From NCBI GenBank assembly GCA_949752745.1, contig OX457024.1, positions 112,825,414-112,889,413 of the forward strand: DNA of 64,000 nt, given 5' to 3'. This document shows, one piece after another, positions 1-8,460 of this stretch; position 1 is the stretch's first letter; every line of letters begins with the position of its first letter. The notes under the pieces are model-generated. The model was not told the origin of the DNA, did not search any database, and saw only the letters and a program-made list of their open reading frames with translations. The translations under genes and the position numbers were made by a program. The stretch comes from Protula sp. h YS-2021 (Eukaryota; Annelida; Polychaeta; Sabellida; Serpulidae).

Positions 1-29
1 AAAGTCAGAAAAATAAGACCTTTTATCTT

Positions 30-109
30 GGTGGTCACTAAAGCAGATTTTACTGTCCGTCTTTTTCATCCGAGTCTGGAGGGTGGTCGCTAAAACGGGT
101 TTGACTGTA
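30..109. repeat. Two tandem copies of a MITE-end-like sequence
   Basis: Two ~28-bp copies begin GGTGGTC and end in TTTNACTGT. They resemble the terminal part of short Tc1/mariner-like elements, and a comparable CAGTAAAACC end is seen at 23241. The rest of the element, if any, lies left of the window. Confidence 0.4.
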
Positions 110-644
110 CGCCCTTACCCCTCATCCCGCGACCCGGCCATATAATGTAGCTACAATTTTTATCCTAGCCTTTTTACTCAAGGTTACGGTAACGGTCTGT
201 GCTCTCAGTGTAACTATAGTCGTGATATATTACTTTGTCTTCGTAATTACCATTGGCCAAAAAGCACTGGACACATATAACTACATAACTGTGCAACAGA
301 TGACTCATCTTGGTGGGAGAGGCGGATGGGGAATTTTTTGTGCCAAAAGGTGAGCTGGTTGCCACAACAAAAGATATCAGATGACCCACTTTAGAAGTGA
401 AAAATACTTCCAGGTACTGCAAACAATGCGAACCCTTGCATAACCACTCCCATATATACAGCAGCTTGGCAACCAAATTAAAGCAAGTTTTAGGCATAAA
501 AAACAATAGCTAGACCTGCTGAGGCCTGTAAATACGACCACAACATTTCATGGTCAGTCGTAGATAAGGACTTTCTAATACATCACAACTGAAACTGACC
601 CTTTACTGAGTACATGTTACGTGATAGCAGTATATACGTAACGT
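110..644. other. No recognisable feature
   Basis: Low-complexity-free, AT-leaning DNA. A short minus-strand open frame at 174-506 has no recognisable motif and nothing around it that suggests a gene. Confidence 0.4.
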
Positions 645-1740
645 ACAAGGAATACCCATATAAAAGTTTACGTCGATACGACTTTACGTTTTCGAGATAT
701 TTTACACACGAGTTCTTGTTCAAATTATATGTATATTTTACATGATGACGTCACCTGCCGTTTTCGTTCGATCTACCCGCGAAAAAATTTTAAAGATTGT
801 TTCGGACTTACCAAACAACCAATCCATCAAGTTTGAATTTTCTCCGATGTACAGCGACTGAGAAATCTTACATGCAAGATTTTAACGTTATGACGTCCTA
901 CGCCTTTCTTAATTTTGTTATATCCTTGAAATGTTGACAGAACTGTTCAACTAATCCAAGGAATATTCATATAAAATTAGAAGTCAATACGACTTTCCGT
1001 TATCGAGATATTTTGCACCCAAGATATTGTTAAAACTATAAACATATTTGAAGTGGTAACGCCTCACGCGTTCGTTCTACTCGCGACAAAATTTTATCGA
1101 ATCTTTCGGACCAACCAAACAACAAAAACAAGATTGAACTTTTTTCGATGTTTAACGGCCAAGAGATCTTACATAAAAAATTACATAATGACGCCATACG
1201 TGGCCTTCGCTTGCGCAGCTTGCAACAAAATCAAATAGAATTTTTCTGACTTTCCAAAGTACAATTCCAACAATTCTGCAGAAAAACTCCGACGTTCAGG
1301 ACCGGAAAACGTATGATTCTGACGTAATGACGTCAAGTGCCACCCTCAACGAAAAACATGTCAAAATTTTATCGAGCCATAGAAAGTTTCAAGTCGATAC
1401 GACTTTTCGTTATAGATACATTTTGCACACAAGGCTAAAAATTTACCCAGATTGTCCGTACTGATGTCACATGCTGTACTCGTTCGTTCTATTTGCAACA
1501 GAATCTGACAGAATCTTTCGGAGTTAGGAAGCAACAATCGCACATTAGAGCTTACTCCGATATTCAACAACTGAGTAATAGGACACACAATTTTTACGTA
1601 ATGAAGTCATGCGTCTTATTTTTGCTACATGCGTCCAAACTCTTGATAAGAGCCTCCCAATTGATCCAAGGAATACAAAGTTTTAAGTAAATATAAGGAC
1701 AGAGCAGAATACGACTCCTGCTTGTCACATGTCAGGAAGT
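645..1740. repeat. Divergent tandem repeat family, about 3 copies
   Basis: Blocks recur around 649, 958, 1377 and 1667. They share an 'aaggaata...' start, a 'tcgatacgactt' core, 'cgttatcgagatattttgcac', and later 'gacgtc' and 'ttcgttct' blocks. Spacing is roughly 300-420 bp. Similar words (gacgtcattacg, atctcgagaacgaaacgtcgg) recur near 63850-64000, so this is a dispersed family and not a local array only. Confidence 0.55.
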
Positions 1741-2330
1741 TAGTTCTTTACATAGTTTTTACCGTTTAGAAAAATTTTATTGCTTAACTTAAATATCGAA
1801 GAATTTGTATTGGTATAAAACAGTGCGATTAACTCCAAATATCGCTAATTATGCCCTCAGTTACCCACAATGCATTGCATGAAGCTGCCCGCAAGAATCA
1901 GATTGGGACAGGCGTGGCTTTTAGTCTGGGTCGCTACAAATTCCGTTTGTACTTTTAACTTGTTTAATTTTTAACTTTAAACCTTTATTGTTTAAATAAA
2001 TTGAAATACTGTGAGGTTTATTGATAAATATCATGAATTGGTTAACGTTTATTCGTAATTTATGGTAAAATATTGCAATTTAATGTTGGTGTATTTAGTA
2101 TTTTGACTTTATGTGTTCAGTAAAATTTATGTTGTATGTTTAATGATTGGTATCAAAATTTCACTTAAAATCATACATGTATTATAATATTGTTTGTTCA
2201 CCTTGCAGTGAACCTCTTCGATAGCGTTCAGGACCGAGCCGCGTCAATTTCGTTTTATTTCGCAATTTAACTCGTGCCCCCACAACAGAATCAAGTATGA
2301 ACAGGCTTATATGGTCTCGAAAAAGTGGTC
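1741..2330. other. No recognisable feature
   Basis: AT-rich DNA. No open frame, RNA gene or repeat recognised. Confidence 0.4.
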
Positions 2331-2640
2331 GTCATATTTAAAAAAAAACGCTACCTGTCATTTTCTCAAAGGCTGGCATTTTGCCTAATCTTTGGCGGAT
2401 CTCAGAAAAGTAAATTTCAACGTGCCCTAACATGGGATTACACCTAGAAAGGAAAGCAATGACTAAAGTTACTTGCCGAATTATTTTGAAAAAAAAAAAC
2501 TGCAGGTCGCAACGCATTTTGGACAACAAAAGAGTTAAAATAGGCATCAGAGATGCAAAGCCCTTAGCCAGCCGGAACATTCGAAACAAGGAAAATTGTA
2601 GGTTTGAGGCCGGCCACTTCAATCATTTCAATCCTTGACG
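2331..2640. repeat. Fragment of the GGCGGATC/GCCAAAA dispersed repeat
   Basis: Contains a 'ctttggcggatctcagaaaag' type block like the 'tttggtggatcgccaaaa' blocks at 15470, 16650 and 16930. The family therefore lies on both sides of the Polinton, which suggests the element inserted into this repeat-rich DNA. Confidence 0.4.
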
Positions 2641-2802
2641 CTGAAAAGAAAAAAGGATGGCAGTGCTTGAAGATGAACAAAATACAAAAACTTTTACCAT
2701 GCTTCAACTGAGAAACTGCCCAAACTGTCCAAGTCCAGCTGCGCCACTCTCCTTGGGCTGATATGGCTCATATACAATAGGGATCTTCATTGGTCCATAT
2801 AG

Positions 2803-2808
2803 CAGCTA
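2803..2808. repeat. Target-site duplication, left (CAGCTA)
   Basis: CAGCTA directly precedes the element terminus AGTAGTG and recurs at 15100-15105 directly after the other terminus. A 6-bp duplication is the known Polinton signature. Confidence 0.9.
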
Positions 2809-2919
2809 AGTAGTGTATAAACAAGAGTTCTACCACACTTTTGTGGCAGAACTCTGAAGAGTTCTGCCACACATTGTTTAAAAAGGTGTGGCAGAGAGGG
2901 CAGAGAGGGCGCGCAGACG
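2809..2919 (+). repeat. Polinton left terminal inverted repeat
   Basis: Starts AGTAGTGTATAAAC and matches the reverse complement of 14998-15099, with one substitution over the first 93 nt plus a 9-nt duplication (AGAGAGGGC) near 2901-2910. It holds nested palindromes: GTTCT(A/G)CCACA pairs with TGTGGCAGAAC, and AGAACTCT with AGAGTTCT. Confidence 0.95.
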
Positions 2920-3135
2920 GCACGATAGAGTGTGACGAAAGAAAACGTCATTTGATGCAACGATTGCGATTGCGAGCGAAATTTTGTTTCCGGTGAAACG
3001 TTGTACGTTGTGTGTATGGGGAATGGTATGGGGGATGGTAGGGACTTAGCTTGTGAAAAAAAAGGCGTCTCGAGTGAAAGAGGGGGGGGGGGGGGGGGTA
3101 TTGGAGAGAGTTATAAGAGTTTTATTTAAAAAAAA

Positions 3136-3236
3136 AAAAGCATTTCCCACACATTCTCATGCATACACATACACCAACACGGTTTTTGTTTGCTTATTTC
3201 GTAAGAATGGGTGGCTGCCAAAAAGGCGGCCGTGGA
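3136..3236 (+). repeat. Polinton left subterminal inverted repeat
   Basis: The block 'gcatttcccacacattctcatgcatacac' through the GGCGGCCG palindrome matches the reverse complement of 14757-14860. The inverted repeat is therefore discontinuous and extends about 430 bp into the left end. The core aagcatttNccacac also occurs at 4376 and 50958. Confidence 0.85.
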
Positions 3237-3243
3237 GGGATTT

Positions 3244-4098
3244 TCAGTGCCGGTTTTCTCCTCCTCCCACTTTCAGTTTCTTCGTGCCGCTTGTGCTAGC
3301 TTCGCTGCCGCTAATCTCACTGCAGGCACACTTCCTTTTGTGTGCTGCAACCCCAGCCTTAGTTGAATCAAAGTCTTTACGTTGTACACAGCAATAATAA
3401 TGTGCATGTTTCATGGCTTCTGCACATCGCTGTTCATGCTGGCGTATAGTCATGCCCTCAGGAACAGGATGGAGACAGAAGTCACAAAACAAGATGCTTT
3501 CTAATTCGTCTACAAGACGCATAAGGCCCTGGAGGTGTGTTTTGTTCTTTATGCCCTCCAGTTTTGATTCACTAAGATTAAGGGTGCAGTCGATTGTGGA
3601 AGTTGTCTGCACCGGCACATCCGAGATGCTAGCGACAGCGGCCGCTGTCTCATCTTCAGGAGTTGATATCACATTGATATTACACTCTTGTGTACACTGC
3701 TGTGTAGGAGGTGCCACCAGCACGCTCTGGATATCAACTACCTGGGGATGAGCTGGCGGCGATGGTGTAGGTAGCTCAGCGGCAGAAGTCACTTGGGTAG
3801 GAGGAGGATCTTCTTCTTCCTTCTCCTCTTCTTGGCAAGGTGGCAGCGGCGGCGGCGGCGGCGGCAGCGTGTGATGCCTCTTTTTTCCTTTTTTCTTCTT
3901 TAGCCGGCGATGGCTTTTTTCTGCTGCCTTGCCAAAGCGGTGAAATTGCTGTTGATGTTGAGACTGAAAATCCCTCCATGTTTCATAGAGGAACGCCTGG
4001 TAGTCGACATATACCTCTTCCCATAAATCGGCATCCTTCTTTGAGAAATGATAAGCCACCAGGCGTTCCTCAGTGAAAAATTCTTTCTTAAACTGCAT
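3244..4098 (-). CDS. Putative zinc-binding regulatory protein, 284 aa
   Basis: Unrecognised family. It is the only gene in the element on the minus strand and ends 8 bp inside the left subterminal repeat, so it is transcribed outward. The N-terminal ~60 residues are charged and aromatic. Next come lysine/arginine runs (HRRLKKKKGKKRHH) that look like a nuclear localisation signal, then a proline and serine/threonine-rich linker to about residue 180. The C-terminal ~70 residues have two cysteine/histidine clusters, CDFC...H(x4)C and CC...H(x3)C, likely two zinc sites. The ATG is the first in frame and a TATA box lies ~80 bp upstream (4177-4185). A DNA-binding early regulator is a plausible inference, not shown. 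Confidence 0.7.
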   Translation of the reverse strand: MQFKKEFFTEERLVAYHFSKKDADLWEEVYVDYQAFLYETWRDFQSQHQQQFHRFGKAAEKSHRRLKKKKGKKRHHTLPPPPPPLPPCQEEEKEEEDPPPTQVTSAAELPTPSPPAHPQVVDIQSVLVAPPTQQCTQECNINVISTPEDETAAAVASISDVPVQTTSTIDCTLNLSESKLEGIKNKTHLQGLMRLVDELESILFCDFCLHPVPEGMTIRQHEQRCAEAMKHAHYYCCVQRKDFDSTKAGVAAHKRKCACSEISGSEASTSGTKKLKVGGGENRH

Positions 4099-4176
4099 AT
4101 TATTTTTTCGACACGTCTGCTCTCTACAAAAAGTTCGAAAGCTGTGCAGGCAATGCAGGCAACGATGACGAGAGTG

Positions 4177-4185
4177 CTTATATAT
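4177..4185 (-). promoter_or_regulatory. TATA box for the minus-strand gene
   Basis: ATATATAAG on the minus strand about 80 bp upstream of the ATG at 4098. It diverges from the plus-strand TATA at 4608, making 4099-4648 a bidirectional promoter region rich in CCCTCC runs. Confidence 0.55.
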
Positions 4186-4402
4186 GACGAAATGATGTGT
4201 GAAACGTCAGACCACCCTCCCTCCCCCCTCCCTCCTCTCTCTCTCGTCGACTCAGAGGACCCCCCCCCCTCCCCAAGAACAGAATGTCGACGACCCTCCC
4301 CCCTCCCTACCACCAAAGAAGAGTTAAAAAATCATTTCTCCCAAACAAAAAGTAAACTTATGTTAGTATATTTAAAGCATTTTCCACACATTTTTCTTGA
4401 CG

Positions 4403-4490
4403 AAATGGATGGTTGTATAAACGAAACGCCATTTGTGCAGTTGTTAGCGTGATTACGAGATTGAAAATAACGACTTCCGCTGAAGCGCTG
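4403..4490 (+). promoter_or_regulatory. Noncoding block shared with the 50428-60348 element
   Basis: The run 'ataaacgaaacg...atttgtgcag...gcg.gatta.ga.attgaaa.taacg...acttccgctgaag' matches 50565-50645 and, inverted, 55080-55160. It sits between the divergent TATA boxes. Preservation outside coding DNA suggests a cis-acting site such as an origin, promoter or packaging site (inference). Confidence 0.6.
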
Positions 4491-4607
4491 ATGAAGCGTT
4501 GATAAAGCGCTGAAGTGTACCACCCACCCCCTCCCCAAAACTTCATATATAACCCCCTCCCTCCCTCCCTCCCTCAAAAAAAAAATTTCAGCAGGAAAGA
4601 AAACTCA

Positions 4608-4615
4608 TATATAAG
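4608..4615 (+). promoter_or_regulatory. TATA box plus G-run before the 4649 gene
   Basis: TATATAAG followed by a run of ten G, 34 bp upstream of the ATG. The same TATA-then-G-run layout precedes the 5820 and 6298 genes. Confidence 0.65.
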
Positions 4616-4648
4616 GGGGGGGGGTCTAGGCTGAGGTGTGGTCAGATC

Positions 4649-5611
4649 ATGGAAGCGTTGCTGAATACACCTCCTCTTCCTCCAGCTATCAACACGGACA
4701 TGGATGACTTGTTTGGGGTGGAACCGTTAACTTTTGATAGTGTATTACCAGTGGAAGAGATTGATGCATTCTTGGCTAACATGGCAGAAGCTGAAAAAGA
4801 CTTGGAGGAACTGGTAGGCATTCCGTCAGATATACCTACAGTGCAGCAAGGGATACAGCAAGGGATACAACAAGGAATAGAGGAAGGGATGCCAGATCCT
4901 GAGGGCCCCGACTACCCGTTCTGGGTTGCAAATGCACTTGTCAATGGGAGAAACACACAACTGGGCACAAAGTTAAAAGCTCATTTGAAGCAACTTAACG
5001 AAGAAACGAGTGCCGCTGAGCCCGGCAGCGAGCCCAGCAGCGGGGACGGGGACGGGGACGAGTCCGGGGACGAGGAGTCTGAGGATTCAGAAGTGGACAT
5101 GTTAAGCGATGATGAAGAAGACAAGCATATGAAATTGAAATTTGAATCGAGTAAGACCATCCCTGTGACTGAGAAAGATGTGACGCTGTTGAAAAGAAAC
5201 TTTCAAGCCGTGCTTCCTCTGATTGATTGCAACATTTTATGGTGTTTATGTGAAGAAGGCTTTTTCGACAAGCACACGTACATGTACCTAATGGAAGAAG
5301 TGAACACTGTCATTATGCTCATGTTCATGCTAGAAGGAAGCGTAGAGGATGTTCCGGTGTCACAGCCAAAGTTCACCGAAGCCATGACTCGACGTTTTGT
5401 TCAACTGTTTAAACTCCTTCATGAGGAACAGTTTAAGGCGTTGTGTCTGCCAGAGCCGAAGCATGTGAATGAGGGTCGCGATTCCAAATGTGCAAAGATG
5501 ATGCTACATGGTTTCAAATACCTTGAAGAACGCATTAAGGTGTATGATATGATGGCCTACCTCTATGAAAATGCTGAAACACCATGCCAATGCTGTTTCA
5601 ATGGATACTAG
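4649..5611 (+). CDS. Acidic protein with possible CARD-like C-terminal half, 320 aa
   Basis: Not recognised as a named family. Residues 1-65 are rich in acidic and hydrophobic positions. A short repeat IQQG/IEEG follows (about 70-82), then a segment with PDYPFWVANAL. A very acidic serine/glycine/aspartate stretch follows (about 128-160), like linkers of viral or nuclear regulators. The last ~150 residues are predicted helical. The start of that part (LLKRNFQAVLPLI ... EEGFFDK) has the spacing of the first helices of a CARD/death fold, which is only a visual resemblance. A C-terminal CQCC could bind metal. The gene has its own TATA box, and the first ATG was chosen. Likely an early gene; function unknown. 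Confidence 0.75.
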   Translation: MEALLNTPPLPPAINTDMDDLFGVEPLTFDSVLPVEEIDAFLANMAEAEKDLEELVGIPSDIPTVQQGIQQGIQQGIEEGMPDPEGPDYPFWVANALVNGRNTQLGTKLKAHLKQLNEETSAAEPGSEPSSGDGDGDESGDEESEDSEVDMLSDDEEDKHMKLKFESSKTIPVTEKDVTLLKRNFQAVLPLIDCNILWCLCEEGFFDKHTYMYLMEEVNTVIMLMFMLEGSVEDVPVSQPKFTEAMTRRFVQLFKLLHEEQFKALCLPEPKHVNEGRDSKCAKMMLHGFKYLEERIKVYDMMAYLYENAETPCQCCFNGY

Positions 5612-5760
5612 GGCATCGGAAACCAGGAGACTTTTTAGTGATTGTCATGAGACAATCTTTAACAGGTGGTTTACCAACAGCCTTTCTGGATGGTTTCAAT
5701 GAGATGACTCCGCGATTTTACAAGCATCTCATGAAAACTTACATGTAAAACTTCCCCTGG

Positions 5761-5768
5761 TATAAAAG
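5761..5768 (+). promoter_or_regulatory. TATA box before the 5820 gene
   Basis: TATAAAAG followed by GGGGGCG, 52 bp upstream of the ATG at 5820. Confidence 0.7.
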
Positions 5769-5819
5769 GGGGCGTCAGCGCGCGGTGGCGGACCACAAAG
5801 TCTGCAATCATTCACCGCA

Positions 5820-6257
5820 ATGTCTTCACCATTTTACAGATGTGCAGAGACTATGGATGATATCTTCAAAGTGAATTATACTAACTATGTATTTTCAAAG
5901 CTTCCTGATTTTGAATGGGAATGGATGCAGCAAGTGAAGAATTTACATCTGCATTGGGAAGCTATTGGAAAGACTATTCCAAGTGATTATTTCATCGACT
6001 CGTTTCTACGTGACTGTGAAGATCTACATATACTATCATATTACGACATTGATTCAGCATTTATCCACGCGAATACAATTTGGGCAGTGGAGCTCATGTT
6101 AGTTGTAGCTGCAAGAATCATTTTACTTTATGATGATGATGTTTCATTGACGACGAATGTATCAGACCTTGTTCGATTCAACCATGGACGAGTGGAAGTG
6201 AATTCAAAGCTTTGCAAGAAGTTTGAAAAGCTTGACTCAGCGGATGGTTGGGTATAA
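5820..6257 (+). CDS. Hypothetical Polinton protein, 145 aa
   Basis: Unrecognised. A mostly helical, aromatic-rich protein (EWEWMQQ, LHLHWEAIG) with one hydrophobic stretch near residues 90-105 (ELMLVVAARIILLYDDD) that could be a buried helix. No signal peptide or clear metal site. The ATG lies 52 bp after a canonical TATA box, which supports the start. Its stop codon TAA lies inside the TATA box of the next gene (6253-6260), so the two units are abutted with no spare sequence. Confidence 0.7.
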   Translation: MSSPFYRCAETMDDIFKVNYTNYVFSKLPDFEWEWMQQVKNLHLHWEAIGKTIPSDYFIDSFLRDCEDLHILSYYDIDSAFIHANTIWAVELMLVVAARIILLYDDDVSLTTNVSDLVRFNHGRVEVNSKLCKKFEKLDSADGWV

Positions 6258-6260
6258 AAA
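6253..6260 (+). promoter_or_regulatory. TATA box overlapping the upstream stop codon
   Basis: TATAAAAA then GAGGGGG, 38 bp upstream of the ATG at 6298. The TAA stop of the previous gene (6255-6257) is part of the box. Confidence 0.7.
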
Positions 6261-6297
6261 GAGGGGGTGTGGACCTCATCAGTACAGTGTAGCAGTC

Positions 6298-6936
6298 ATG
6301 GAGAACAAGACAAGCAGCAGTTTTAAAATTAGTGCAAACTTAACCATTACTGTGGAGTCTGGACAATATGGAATATTTCTACGCATCAAACGTGGAGAGA
6401 GATGGTGCGCTTATTCACCATCTTTGTGGAAGATTGTGTGTCAGAACGTGAAAAAATGCCGTGACATTGGCTTCAAACTATACTTAACGGAAACAAAGTG
6501 GCTTGAAGTCATTTCATATCAAGGCATGCGCTATGTGAGCTTCGTGCGTACATCACGGTTTGAAGGGAAAGAATACACACATCACATCAACATGAATGAT
6601 GGTGAATGGGAGACACTGCTTCAGGAGATGGCTCACATCGACTCAGCCTTATCGGTTGAACCGCCGTGTACGGAATGTCATGACAAGAAAACGATCATCA
6701 AGCTGCAAAAGGATGATCGGATGAAGGTGTCAAAGTTATCCAAGAAAAGACAGGCTGAAATTCAGTTGGAGAATATGGATGTACAAAATCAACTTGGACT
6801 TACCTGCGACTATTGCGGTGCTTGCGGATATATGGAGGATTATGATTGCCACTGCCACAAGTACAATTGCATGATGTGTGAACCAAACAACTTCTGCGGC
6901 AAGTGTGGAGTACTTAAGGTCTGTGAAGCACAGTAG
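6298..6936 (+). CDS. PC4-like single-stranded DNA-binding protein with Cys-rich tail, 212 aa
   Basis: Residues 75-115 match the PC4/Sub1 pattern: strand GMRYVSF, then FEGKEYTHHINM, then EWETLLQEMAHID, which fits the known core 'YVSVRDF.GK..IDIREY...EQW..L...I..ID'. Residues 10-55 (LTITVESGQYGIFLRI ... SLWKIVCQNVKKC) look like a second, more divergent copy, so the protein may carry a tandem PC4 unit. PC4 domains bind single-stranded DNA and act in transcription or replication. The tail from about residue 170 contains CDYCGACG, HCHKYNCMMC and CGKCG, a likely zinc-binding module. Start chosen at the ATG after the TATA box. In an element without a DNA polymerase gene, this is one candidate replication or transcription factor. 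Confidence 0.65.
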   Translation: MENKTSSSFKISANLTITVESGQYGIFLRIKRGERWCAYSPSLWKIVCQNVKKCRDIGFKLYLTETKWLEVISYQGMRYVSFVRTSRFEGKEYTHHINMNDGEWETLLQEMAHIDSALSVEPPCTECHDKKTIIKLQKDDRMKVSKLSKKRQAEIQLENMDVQNQLGLTCDYCGACGYMEDYDCHCHKYNCMMCEPNNFCGKCGVLKVCEAQ

Positions 6937-6962
6937 AAGTGACACACACACACACTGCAAAG

Positions 6963-7337
6963 ATGGACGCATGTTTTAGAAAAGCTTATATTGACTTGAT
7001 GATTGCTAAACTTGCTTGCTGCGCCACTCCAGACTATCAGCTTTATCACTTGGACGCTTACTGGGATGTTGTATATCACAGTCTTGATGTGATTGAACTA
7101 CATTCACGATTTCTTGGAGAATGTGCCACAATTGGACTAGAAGAAGATCCTGACTTTGACTTTGATTCTGCACTCTATTCAGCCCGCACTGATGTAGAAG
7201 CATATTTCACCGTGGTGGATTATTTGAGAGATTGCTGTGGATTTGAGGAGGAAGAAACCGAGCAGCTTTATCAGGTAAGCCAAACCCTTTTAACACTAAC
7301 AACTCTAACACCCAACAGCAGCGCAGCAAGCAGCTAA
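6963..7337 (+). CDS. Hypothetical Polinton protein, possibly spliced, 124 aa
   Basis: Unrecognised, helical and acidic toward the end (FDFDSALY, GFEEEETEQLYQ), with several cysteines. It starts 26 bp after the previous stop, within a short CA repeat. After codon Q104 there is a good donor CAG/GTAAGC (7275). A branch-like CTAAC and a pyrimidine tract ending TTTCTTTCTAG (7355) follow, so the last ~20 residues as read here may be intronic. Splicing to 7355 gives an early stop two codons on. A weaker acceptor at 7318 would join in frame to the open frame ending 7468. Confidence 0.5.
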   Translation: MDACFRKAYIDLMIAKLACCATPDYQLYHLDAYWDVVYHSLDVIELHSRFLGECATIGLEEDPDFDFDSALYSARTDVEAYFTVVDYLRDCCGFEEEETEQLYQVSQTLLTLTTLTPNSSAASS

Positions 7338-7339
7338 CA

Positions 7340-7468
7340 ATGTTTTTCTTTCTAGCAAATTTAATTTTATGTGAGTGGTTTCAACGTGAACAAAGAAAGA
7401 AGATGATAGAAGAGGTAGCAGATATATTAAAACATATTTTATTGCAGGAGGAAGACATGTCAGAATAA
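7340..7468 (+). CDS. Small open frame or second exon, 42 aa
   Basis: ATG at 7340 opens a 42-residue frame with a hydrophobic start (MFFFLANLILCEWF) and an amphipathic charged remainder ending in EEDMSE. It is open from the candidate acceptor at 7318 and could be the C-terminal exon of the 6963 gene. It ends 9 bp before the NADAR gene. Whether it is separate or spliced cannot be decided from sequence alone. Confidence 0.35.
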   Translation: MFFFLANLILCEWFQREQRKKMIEEVADILKHILLQEEDMSE

Positions 7469-7477
7469 AAAGCCAAC

Positions 7478-8065
7478 ATGGAGAATCTTGTACTATTTAG
7501 CGGTCACAAGGATGTTCTTTCCAACATGTTTCCAACACACCTTGAAAAGTATGGACATACATTCAACTCGAGTGAAGCGTTGTATCAATATGAGAAAGCT
7601 GTGTTTCATCACCGTCCAGATATTGCTTCAGCTATTGTGTCATCCAGAAATGGTTATGAAGCAAAACGTATCGCCCAAGTGATAAAGCCATGTCCTTCAT
7701 GGCATACAGTGAAGAGAAGTCAAATGCAAGAGGTGTTACAAGTCAAATGGAATCAGTGTGCATCGTTTCGCAACAAGTTGAAAGACTGTAAAGGTAAAAC
7801 TTTAGTGGAAGCCACGTATGATCCTTGGTGGGGAGCTGGTGTGAAACAAGTGTCATCTCCTGAATATCCCGGTCAGAATATCATGGGAAAGTTGTTGGAA
7901 CTGTTGTGTGACGGGGGTATTAAAGAGACTGTGCCTCCATCGCCGCCGCCGCCGTCGCCGCCTAGCCGCTCACTCAGCCGCTCACCAGTCCTGGTGTGGA
8001 GACGTGGAGAACCCCAGACTGAACTTGACAAACTTGTGAAGAGTGTGGGAAGCAGTGCTCTCTAA
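7478..8065 (+). CDS. NADAR (YbiA/DUF1768) domain protein, 195 aa
   Basis: Residues 1-145 carry the NADAR fold motifs in order: LSNMFP (14-19), FNSSEALYQYEKA (29-41), AKRI (62-65), W75, M83, K90, LVEATYDPWWGAG (109-121), and PGQNIMGKLLELL (131-143). The conserved Glu (E111), Asp (D115) and the W-G-x-G motif of the family are present, so it looks catalytically complete. Known members are N-glycosidases acting on ADP-ribose-type substrates: YbiA/RibX cleaves riboflavin intermediates, and some NADARs remove ADP-ribose from guanine in DNA. After residue 150 there is a proline/serine tail with RSLSRSP repeats. In a virus-like element it could counter host ADP-ribosylation or alter NAD metabolism (inference). 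Start: first ATG. Confidence 0.88.
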   Translation: MENLVLFSGHKDVLSNMFPTHLEKYGHTFNSSEALYQYEKAVFHHRPDIASAIVSSRNGYEAKRIAQVIKPCPSWHTVKRSQMQEVLQVKWNQCASFRNKLKDCKGKTLVEATYDPWWGAGVKQVSSPEYPGQNIMGKLLELLCDGGIKETVPPSPPPPSPPSRSLSRSPVLVWRRGEPQTELDKLVKSVGSSAL

Positions 8066-8096
8066 AGACTGAGTGAGAGAGAGAGAGCGCTGTATC

Positions 8097-8428
8097 ATGG
8101 CGGACATGACACTGAGACAATATATTGTGCAAAAAGCTTATTGTGAAGAAATGTTATTAGCTGTAAAAAGTTTGCCTGTTTAGTATGTCCTGCTTGCCAA
8201 CTTGAAGAGTGTTCAGAACATACTTGTCATTTTGCATGTGTCTATACTTATTGGAATGAAGCTAAATATTATATTCATTTAGATAAAGTGTTAGAGAATG
8301 CAAATCAGCGTTGTAAGAAATATGGAGTAGATACGATAACACTTGATGAACTCAGTCATTGGCTAGTATTCATTGAAGACCAATGGTCTCCAGTGATTCA
8401 CACCATTGTATCTATACTTGATTTGTAA
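8097..8428 (+). pseudogene. Small Cys-rich protein gene broken by a one-base frameshift
   Basis: An ATG at 8097 opens a frame that stops at 8184-8186 after 28 codons. From about 8172 another frame is open to the TAA at 8426-8428. It encodes a segment with C-x2-C-x2-C and CHFAC clusters, then helices. The two frames meet just after an AAAAA run (8163-8170), so one base of homopolymer length would separate an intact ~110-aa gene from this broken one. The clusters suggest a zinc site. Family not recognised. Confidence 0.5.
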
Positions 8429-8453
8429 CTTGTGAGTTAAGTTTGGTTGAGGT

Positions 8454-8460
8454 TATAAAA
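8454..8460 (+). promoter_or_regulatory. TATA box before the integrase gene
   Basis: TATAAAA 47 bp upstream of the integrase ATG at 8507, the first gene of the packed right-hand block. Confidence 0.6.

Noticed and set aside
3053..3397. Plus-strand open frame over the left Polinton end
   Set aside because: Runs through poly-G and poly-A and is antisense to the zinc-binding gene; no motif.
6223..6297. Longer start for the PC4-like gene
   Set aside because: The extension crosses the TATA box and uses sequence before the likely transcription start.
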